Positions 5,847 through 10,102 of a stretch of DNA of 10,102 nucleotides are shown here, piece by piece. The translations under genes were made by a program, and so were the position numbers. Numbering within the stretch: position 1 is the stretch's first letter; each line of letters starts with the position of its first letter. A model generated the notes under the pieces. The model searched no databases and was not told the origin of the DNA. It worked only from the letters and a program-made list of their open reading frames with translations. This DNA comes from Chloroflexota bacterium. GTDB lineage: Bacteria > Chloroflexota > Dehalococcoidia > Dehalococcoidales > WRFJ01. The stretch is from contig WRFJ01000023.1 of assembly GCA_009778865.1 (NCBI GenBank), positions 1-10,102 on the forward strand, written 5' to 3'.

Positions 5847-6049
5847 CATCTCTAGAAATTAAATCAAAAGTAATAGCCAACACCTGTTTTGCAGCTTTTA
5901 CACAATGGGCTGCCAGCACCTCCTACCGGGAACTGCACAGAGCAGTCTTCGGCAGCTACCCTGAAGACGACCCTTTAAACGGCCAAAGAACGGTAAAGCA
6001 AATCATGCACAAGGTGAATTTATATAACGATGCCAGGAATAACCCGTGA
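5843..6049 (+). CDS. Hypothetical small phage early protein (68 residues)
   Basis: I do not recognise this protein. Its ATG overlaps the Cro-like stop (ATGA) and is preceded by AGAGGC about 8 bases upstream. Its stop overlaps the GTG start of the annealing-protein gene, so it is tightly coupled on both sides and certainly translated with them. The sequence is predicted mostly helical, with an aromatic central part (TCFAAFTQWAAS, SYRELHRAVFGSYPEDDP) and a basic C-terminal stretch (RTVKQIMHKVNLYNDARN). No signal peptide, membrane segment or cysteine motif is seen (a single Cys). Its place between a transcription regulator and a recombination gene is consistent with an early host-takeover or regulatory function, but there is no direct evidence. 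Confidence 0.75.
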   Translation: MTSLEIKSKVIANTCFAAFTQWAASTSYRELHRAVFGSYPEDDPLNGQRTVKQIMHKVNLYNDARNNP

Positions 6050-6669
6050 ACAATATCTATCAATCAATAAATCAAGTAATCTCCCAGGTCGGTGCTGTCG
6101 GTAAGGATAAGAAAAACACTCAGCAAAACTATGCCTATCGGGGAGTAGATGATGTCATGAACGCCTTGCAGCCGGCTTTAGCCGAAGCTAAACTCTGTAT
6201 CGTACCACAAACCTTAGAGCATATCAGGGAAGAACGTACCTCCAAAAGCGGAAACGATCTAATCTACTCTATCCTTAAAATAAAATACACCTTCTACGCC
6301 GAAGACGGCAGCTCTATCAGCGCCATTGTTATCGGTGAAGGCATGGACTTTGGCGATAAAGCTTCCAATAAAGCTATGAGCATCGCCTTTAAATACGCCT
6401 GCTTTCAAGTCTTCTGTATCCCCACCGCAGAAATGTCCGACCCCAACGCCCAGTCACACCAGGTAAAACCCTCCCAACCGGCTCCTCCCCGTGAGATAGA
6501 AATTTCCCTCTTACTTAAACCTTTAAACGGCACTATGCTTTCTATAAACAATTACATCACTAAAACCTATCCCGGCCACACCTTACAAACCTTAACCGAC
6601 GAACAATACGCCACCCTCAAAAGTAAACTTAAAACCCAAAAAGCCAAAGCCGAGGCTAAGAATGGCTGA
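6046..6669 (+). CDS. erf: ERF-family single-strand DNA annealing protein
   Basis: The 207-residue protein matches the ERF superfamily of phage recombinases. Key segments are QNYAYRGVDDVMNALQPALAEAKL (from about 27) and GEGMDFGDKASNKAMSIAFKYA (from about 98), followed by CFQVFCIPT, the conserved heart of the family. The C-terminal third is a proline-rich linker (SQPAPPREIE) and a short basic tail (KTQKAKAEAK), likely for contacts with SSB or DNA. ERF proteins anneal complementary single strands for genome circularization and recombination-dependent repair in the cytoplasm. No partner exonuclease is seen nearby. The GTG start at 6046 overlaps the previous stop (GTGA) and has AGGA (6035-6038) at good spacing. 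It overlaps the replisome-organizer gene by 8 bases. Confidence 0.92.
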   Translation: MNNIYQSINQVISQVGAVGKDKKNTQQNYAYRGVDDVMNALQPALAEAKLCIVPQTLEHIREERTSKSGNDLIYSILKIKYTFYAEDGSSISAIVIGEGMDFGDKASNKAMSIAFKYACFQVFCIPTAEMSDPNAQSHQVKPSQPAPPREIEISLLLKPLNGTMLSINNYITKTYPGHTLQTLTDEQYATLKSKLKTQKAKAEAKNG

Positions 6670-7543
6670 GAGGCGCATGCTGGCCAATAAAATAATCGAC
6701 AGTGATCTCTTTTTAGATATGCCGGCTACCGCTCAACTGCTTTATTTTCATTTGCTTCTAAAAGCCGATGATGAGGGCTTTATCGCCAGCCCCAAAAGTA
6801 TCATGCGCATTATCGGCGCCAAAGATGATGACATAAGGATATTAATAGCCAAACAATTCTTAATCACCTTTAACTCCGGCGTAGTAGTCATCCGTCACTG
6901 GCGCATCCATAACTACATCCAGTCCGACCGCTTCCACCCTACCGTCCACCAAACAGAGAAGCAAGCCTTAAACACCGATAACACCAAAGCCTATATTGTA
7001 GACAACATGGATACCAACTGTATACCAAATGTATCCATTGTGGATACCGAGGTAAGAGAAGGTAAGGTAAGTCTAGGTAAGGTAAGAGAAGATAAGTCTA
7101 AAACCCCTAACGGGGTTGTTAAGGGGACGGTTTACAGTAAAACCTTTGAAGAATTCTGGGCTTTATATCCCAACAAACAGAAAAAGGCCGAAACCTACCA
7201 AGTCTGGCAGCAAATAGACCAGAGCTTAATCCACAAAATCTTAGAAGTGTTACCAAGAGCTAAACTATGTCGGGAATGGCTCAAAGAAGAAGGCCGCTTT
7301 ATTCCGCACCCCAAAACATGGCTTAACCAAAAACGCTGGGAAGACGACTACCAACCATACAACCCTTACGGTAAATACCAAGACCACAGCATTCTTTTTA
7401 AAGACTTCTCCAAACTATCACCAACAGAAAAGAACCTTTACATGCAAAAACTGGAGGCTTTAAATGATCAAAGAGGACACCAAGAACATCTTAACCTTAC
7501 TGCGAACTATGAGCCCGACCTCTTTTCGCACGACGACACTTGA
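6662..7543 (+). CDS. Phage replisome organizer / DnaD-like replication initiator
   Basis: The 293-residue protein has an N-terminal winged-helix module common in phage replisome organizers of Bacillota: RMLANKIIDSDLFLDMPATA (5-24), YFHLLLKADDEGFIASPKSI and HWRIHNYIQSDRFHPTVHQ. A variable linker (about 100-158) contains a repetitive EVREGKVSLGKVREDK stretch. The C-terminal region (TFEEFWALYPNKQKKAETY from 161, later IPHPKTWLNQKRWEDD) resembles the domain that contacts host helicase or loader in such proteins. It likely binds the phage origin and recruits the replicative helicase. The linker DNA carries iteron-like repeats, so the origin may be inside this gene. ATG at 6662 has GAGG (6652-6655) 6 bases upstream. 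The next gene starts inside its last 80 bases. Confidence 0.87.
   Translation: MAERRMLANKIIDSDLFLDMPATAQLLYFHLLLKADDEGFIASPKSIMRIIGAKDDDIRILIAKQFLITFNSGVVVIRHWRIHNYIQSDRFHPTVHQTEKQALNTDNTKAYIVDNMDTNCIPNVSIVDTEVREGKVSLGKVREDKSKTPNGVVKGTVYSKTFEEFWALYPNKQKKAETYQVWQQIDQSLIHKILEVLPRAKLCREWLKEEGRFIPHPKTWLNQKRWEDDYQPYNPYGKYQDHSILFKDFSKLSPTEKNLYMQKLEALNDQRGHQEHLNLTANYEPDLFSHDDT
7008..7144. other. Candidate replication origin with iteron-like repeats and hairpins
   Basis: Inside the linker of the replisome-organizer gene lie TGGATACC (7008-7015), TGTATACC (7019-7026), an inverted GTATCCA (7031-7037) and TGGATACC (7041-7048), spaced about 10-12 bases. Then come clustered GGTAAG/GATAAG units (7051-7096) in two related 25-base modules each ending GTCT (7050-7074 and 7075-7099). 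A hairpin AACCCC/GGGGTT (7102-7117) and a GGTTT/AAACC inverted repeat (7129-7144) follow. Lambda O and several Gram-positive phage initiators carry their origin in this same place. Function here is inference. Confidence 0.45.
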
Positions 7544-7898
7544 AGAAGAAGTCATTGTCTTAAACGCTTGGCACGAAGTTCTAGCCAGCGTTGATTATGA
7601 CACCGGCAAGCGCGGTGCCTTAGAAGCCCTTAAAAGATATACCGGCTACGAGCTTTCCATGGCCAACGTTCTAGAATGCATCCAAGAAAAGATAACTGAC
7701 AAAAGACCAAGTAACACCTTAACACCTCCTAAGTACAACTGTGCTGCCTGTAACGGCCAACAGTGGCTGCATCCTCAACTAGACAACGGCCAGCCCGATT
7801 ACCGAAGCACCGTACGCTGCCTATGCTGGATGGAGCGTAACGACCATACTTACGTTCCCAAGAGTGTATCTTATTGGAGATCAAAAGGAAGATTATGA
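7464..7898 (+). CDS. Putative phage helicase-loader/G39P-like protein with zinc-finger tail
   Basis: The 144-residue protein begins with a helical domain (about 1-76): MIKEDTKNILTLLRTM, then LEEEVIVLNAWHEVLASVDYD, then ALEALKRYTGYELSMANVLECI. Its W-H-EVL-x-D-Y layout followed by a helix and an I-x-E element resembles the N-terminal domain of G39P-type helicase loader/inhibitors next to phage initiators. The C-terminal part has C93-x2-C96 and C119-x-C121, a likely zinc site, and ends in a basic tail. A GGAGG at 7453-7457, 6 bases before the ATG, makes this start convincing even though it lies 80 bases inside the upstream gene. Its position right after the replisome organizer supports helicase loading as its role. 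Family assignment is moderate, as it rests on pattern and context only. Confidence 0.65.
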   Translation: MIKEDTKNILTLLRTMSPTSFRTTTLEEEVIVLNAWHEVLASVDYDTGKRGALEALKRYTGYELSMANVLECIQEKITDKRPSNTLTPPKYNCAACNGQQWLHPQLDNGQPDYRSTVRCLCWMERNDHTYVPKSVSYWRSKGRL

Positions 7899-7922
7899 TT
7901 AACGGAAGAAGATAGATTAAAT

Positions 7923-9017
7923 ATGGACGCTAAAATTATTTGTGGAGACGCCTTAGAAATCCTCAAAACTCTGCCTGATCAGTTCTGCCGTACTTGCGTC
8001 ACCTCTCCGCCTTATTACGGCTTAAGAGACTACGGCACAGCTACTTGGATAGGCGGAAATGACCCCAACTGCAATCATAAATTACCGCAATGTGAGTTAG
8101 ACCCAAAGAGAACAGGCGGCGACAGCGGCAGTTCCCACGTAGCCAGATTTAACAAATATAACTGCCACCAATGCGGCGCCAAACGTATAGACCGGCAAAT
8201 CGGTTTAGAAGAAACACCGCAGGAACATATCCAAAGATTGATAGCTGTTTTTGCAGAGGTCAAAAGAGTCTTAACTGATGACGGTACTCTATGGATAAAT
8301 TATGGGGATACTTACCTGCAACAACAAGGTAAAGGATGGAACGGACAAGAGAAACGGCTTAACGAGGCCAACAGAGCTATTAAGGTTAAAAGCCCTTTGC
8401 CGCCTAAAAACCTATTGGGTATGCCCTGGAGACTGGCCTTTGCTCTTCAGAGTAACGGCTGGATACTTAGGCAGGAAATAATCTGGGCTAAAGGCAACCC
8501 CATGCCGGAAAGCGTCAAAGACAGATGCACTAAAAGCCACGAGCATATCTTTTTATTGGCTAAAAAACCAAAGTATTACTTTGACCACCAAGCCATCAAA
8601 GAGCCGTGCAGCTCATCAAACATAGCCGATTTTATACGCCGTAAGACGCTCAACAATAAAGGCAAGGGAAACGGCACATATGAAGAAGTACGACCAGACT
8701 TATGTAGATCGCGCCAAGACTACATGCCTTCTAACTTTATGCGTAATAAGCGCAGCGTCTGGCACGTTAACAGTAAAGGCTTTAAAGAAGCTCATTTCGC
8801 CACCTTTCCGAAGGCACTTATCACCCCTTGTATCCTAGCCGGCAGCGCCAAAGGCGATACCGTTTTAGATCCCTTCTGTGGCTCCGGCACCAGCGGCGTG
8901 GTAGCCAAGCAGTACGGCAGAAACTTCATCGGTATTGATCTCAACTCTGATTATTGCGCTATGGCGCAAAAAAGAATAGAGCAAACGCCATGTCAATATG
9001 GCATGGAGGCAATATGA
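7923..9017 (+). CDS. Site-specific DNA methyltransferase (N6-adenine or N4-cytosine, TSPPY class)
   Basis: The 364-residue enzyme has catalytic motif IV TSPPY (27-31) near the N-terminus and the AdoMet-binding motif I DPFCGSGT (316-323) near the C-terminus, the permuted order of beta-class amino-methyltransferases. The P-P-Y form fits N4-cytosine or N6-adenine transfer; the target base and site cannot be read from sequence. An insert after motif IV holds C50, H52, C57 and a C81-x2-C84 pair, a likely zinc-binding element seen in related phage and prophage enzymes. IWAKGNPMPESVKDRCTKSHEHIFLL (from 187) is typical of the family. No restriction endonuclease lies next to it, so it is probably an orphan enzyme protecting phage DNA. 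The ATG at 7923 has a purine-rich GGAAGAAG upstream at loose spacing, and its stop overlaps the next start (ATGA). Confidence 0.92.
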   Translation: MDAKIICGDALEILKTLPDQFCRTCVTSPPYYGLRDYGTATWIGGNDPNCNHKLPQCELDPKRTGGDSGSSHVARFNKYNCHQCGAKRIDRQIGLEETPQEHIQRLIAVFAEVKRVLTDDGTLWINYGDTYLQQQGKGWNGQEKRLNEANRAIKVKSPLPPKNLLGMPWRLAFALQSNGWILRQEIIWAKGNPMPESVKDRCTKSHEHIFLLAKKPKYYFDHQAIKEPCSSSNIADFIRRKTLNNKGKGNGTYEEVRPDLCRSRQDYMPSNFMRNKRSVWHVNSKGFKEAHFATFPKALITPCILAGSAKGDTVLDPFCGSGTSGVVAKQYGRNFIGIDLNSDYCAMAQKRIEQTPCQYGMEAI

Positions 9018-9448
9018 ACAGCGGAGTAAGCGTGGACGCTAAAACATATCTAGAACAAATATCCCAAGTATCTTTAGCCATTAAAAGCAAGGCTGAACAG
9101 ATTGAAGCTCTAGAGGCTATGTCTGTTAAAACTTCTCCTACGCTAGATGGTATGCCGACACCTATTCTGCATAAATCAATGCTGGAAGAATGTGTAACCA
9201 GAATAACCGACATTAAAGGACAACTAGCCGATGATCAGAAAAAGCTTCTTGATCTGTATTTAGAAGCTAAAGAGATGATAGATAACTTAAAAGACACCCG
9301 TCAGAGAGTTGTCTTGGAACAGCGCTACATCTTAGGAAAGCCCTGCAAAGAGATTTATCTTTTTATGGGTATCAGTTCGTCTACTTACGAAGGTCTGCAT
9401 TCTTCAGCTATGCAAAAAATATCTGAAATTTTAGCCCAAAAAAGATAA
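9014..9448 (+). CDS. DUF1492-like phage protein with sigma-region-4-type HTH
   Basis: The 144-residue protein has a coiled-coil N-terminal part (SVDAKTYLEQISQVSLAIKS, KAEQIEALEAM), a second helical stretch (about 55-95) and a C-terminal sigma-70 region-4-like helix-turn-helix (LKDTRQRVVLEQRYILGKPC, then KEIYLFMGISSSTYEGLHSSAMQKI). This matches the DUF1492 and ArpU/RinA-like proteins that often end the early gene cluster of Bacillota phages and are thought to help switch on packaging and structural genes. The frame stays open upstream to 8954, but the start is ATG at 9014: it overlaps the methyltransferase stop (ATGA) and has GGAGG at 9005-9009. It would be the last gene of the early operon here. 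The late-regulator role is inference from position and fold. Confidence 0.8.
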   Translation: MNSGVSVDAKTYLEQISQVSLAIKSKAEQIEALEAMSVKTSPTLDGMPTPILHKSMLEECVTRITDIKGQLADDQKKLLDLYLEAKEMIDNLKDTRQRVVLEQRYILGKPCKEIYLFMGISSSTYEGLHSSAMQKISEILAQKR

Positions 9449-9451
9449 AAC

Positions 9452-9481
9452 TTAACAAGAGTTATGTTATCAAGTTATAAT
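9452..9481 (+). promoter_or_regulatory. Promoter of the C5-cytosine methyltransferase gene
   Basis: TTAACA (9452-9457), an 18-base spacer and a consensus TATAAT (9476-9481) lie 19 bases before the ATG at 9501. The genes to the left are joined by overlaps, while this one has a 52-base leader and its own promoter, so it can be expressed when the early operon is silent, including in the lysogen. AACTT/AAGTT arms (9449-9453 and about 9471-9476) flank the spacer and might be a control site, but this is weak. Confidence 0.6.
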
Positions 9482-9500
9482 ATAAAATTAGAGGTTTTAT

Positions 9501-10102
9501 ATGTCATTACAAGCAATAGATCTATACTGCGGAATTGGTGGGCTGACACGAGGCCTAACTGACGCCGGCGTTCCTGTCATAGCTGGTTTTGATATAGACG
9601 AGACCTGTCGTTTTGCGTATGAACATAATAATAATGCCCACTTTTTTGCTCAAGACGTTAAAGATGTTACCGGCGAACAAATAAATGCGCTTTATACCCC
9701 AGGAGTCACTCGAGTGCTAGTAGGGTGTGCGCCGTGTCAGCCATTTTCTAATATGGTAACTAAATATCGTAAAAGCGACGATAAGAAAAAGAAATTTGAA
9801 CAAGATGTAAAGTGGAATCTCTTGGCACAATTTGGCAGGATAATACGCGAAAGCTTACCAGATATTGTATCTATGGAAAATGTTCCTAAAATACAAAGAA
9901 CCAATGTATTTGCTGACTTCCTACAAATCCTTAATGATAACGGATATAAAGTTACCTATAAAACAGTATACTGCCCAAAATATGGCATACCGCAAAATAG
10001 ACGGCGTACCGTTCTTCTTGCTTCAAGGTTAGGAGCAATAACGATTATTCCCGAAACACACAATATAGACGAATATACAACCGTTCGACAATATATTGCC
10101 AA
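9501..10102 (+). CDS. C5-cytosine DNA methyltransferase (3' end outside window)
   Basis: The frame runs from ATG 9501, with GAGG 6 bases upstream, to the window edge, giving 200 residues of an enzyme that is usually 300-420 long. Motif I DLYCGIGGLTRGL (7-19), motif IV GCAPCQPFS (75-83) with catalytic C79, motif VI MENVP (125-129) and motif VIII QNRRR (165-169) all appear in the right order. It transfers a methyl group from AdoMet to C5 of cytosine through a covalent intermediate on C79. The target-recognition domain and motifs IX-X lie beyond the window, so the recognition site is unknown. It has its own promoter and differs from the tightly overlapping genes before it, which hints at an independently acquired moron or half of a restriction-modification pair whose endonuclease might follow. 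Confidence 0.93.
   Translation, partial: MSLQAIDLYCGIGGLTRGLTDAGVPVIAGFDIDETCRFAYEHNNNAHFFAQDVKDVTGEQINALYTPGVTRVLVGCAPCQPFSNMVTKYRKSDDKKKKFEQDVKWNLLAQFGRIIRESLPDIVSMENVPKIQRTNVFADFLQILNDNGYKVTYKTVYCPKYGIPQNRRRTVLLASRLGAITIIPETHNIDEYTTVRQYIA

Noticed and set aside
7895..7915. Six-codon frame ATG...TAG between the loader and methyltransferase genes
   Set aside because: Too short and without any sign of a leader-peptide mechanism; treated as the short spacer before the methyltransferase.
8075..8263. Minus-strand open frame of 62 residues
   Set aside because: Antisense to the methyltransferase, no ribosome site or recognisable motif.
8954..9013. Upstream 20-codon extension of the DUF1492-like gene
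   Set aside because: The ATGA overlap and GGAGG at 9005-9009 point to the ATG at 9014 as the start; the extension is only the methyltransferase gene in another frame.
8959..9213. Minus-strand open frame of 84 residues
   Set aside because: Antisense to the methyltransferase end and the DUF1492-like gene; no supporting signals.

Overview
The window covers the left junction of a prophage in a bacterial chromosome. Bases 1-3013 are ordinary host DNA: the end of a nitroreductase gene, an iron-uptake operon (a Fur-family regulator, FeoA, FeoB) and a tRNA-Lys(UUU) gene. From about base 3014 to the right edge everything looks like a temperate phage. The protein types (replisome organizer with an N-terminal winged-helix module, ERF annealing protein, DUF1492-like sigma-region-4 protein, large serine recombinase), the strong Shine-Dalgarno sites and the consensus sigma-A-type promoters point to a low- to mid-GC member of the Bacillota. 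A Negativicutes-like gut organism is plausible, but I cannot fix the genus from this sequence.

Layout. (1) 1-255: 3' part of a nitroreductase, followed by an intrinsic terminator. (2) 304-2848: fur-feoA-feoB, tightly packed, behind a TTGACA/TAATAT promoter with a Fur-box-like palindrome downstream of the -10. (3) 2896-3013: tRNA-Lys with its own promoter. (4) 2976-5483, minus strand: a four-gene lysogeny operon reading repressor, ImmA/IrrE-like metallopeptidase, a 56-residue cysteine-rich protein, and a large serine recombinase. The recombinase stop codon lies inside the tRNA gene. (5) 5484-5633: a divergent control region with two promoters and repeated operator-like sites. (6) 5634-9448, plus strand: the early/replication operon: Cro-like protein, a small unknown protein, ERF single-strand annealing protein, replisome organizer with a candidate internal origin, putative helicase loader with a zinc-finger tail, a DNA methyltransferase of the TSPPY class, and a DUF1492-like putative late regulator. 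(7) 9501-right edge: a separately promoted C5-cytosine DNA methyltransferase, cut by the window end.

How it fits together: the repressor and Cro-like protein would compete for the shared operators to choose lysogeny or lytic growth. The metallopeptidase would inactivate the repressor on induction. The recombinase would integrate or excise the phage at the tRNA. The rightward genes would start replication and recombination, protect phage DNA from restriction, and pass control to late genes beyond the window. The most unusual points are the serine (not tyrosine) integrase sitting on a tRNA site with its C-terminus encoded by antisense tRNA, the small cysteine-rich gene between ImmA and integrase, an operator placed in the 17-bp spacer of the Cro promoter, and an iteron-like cluster inside the replisome-organizer gene.
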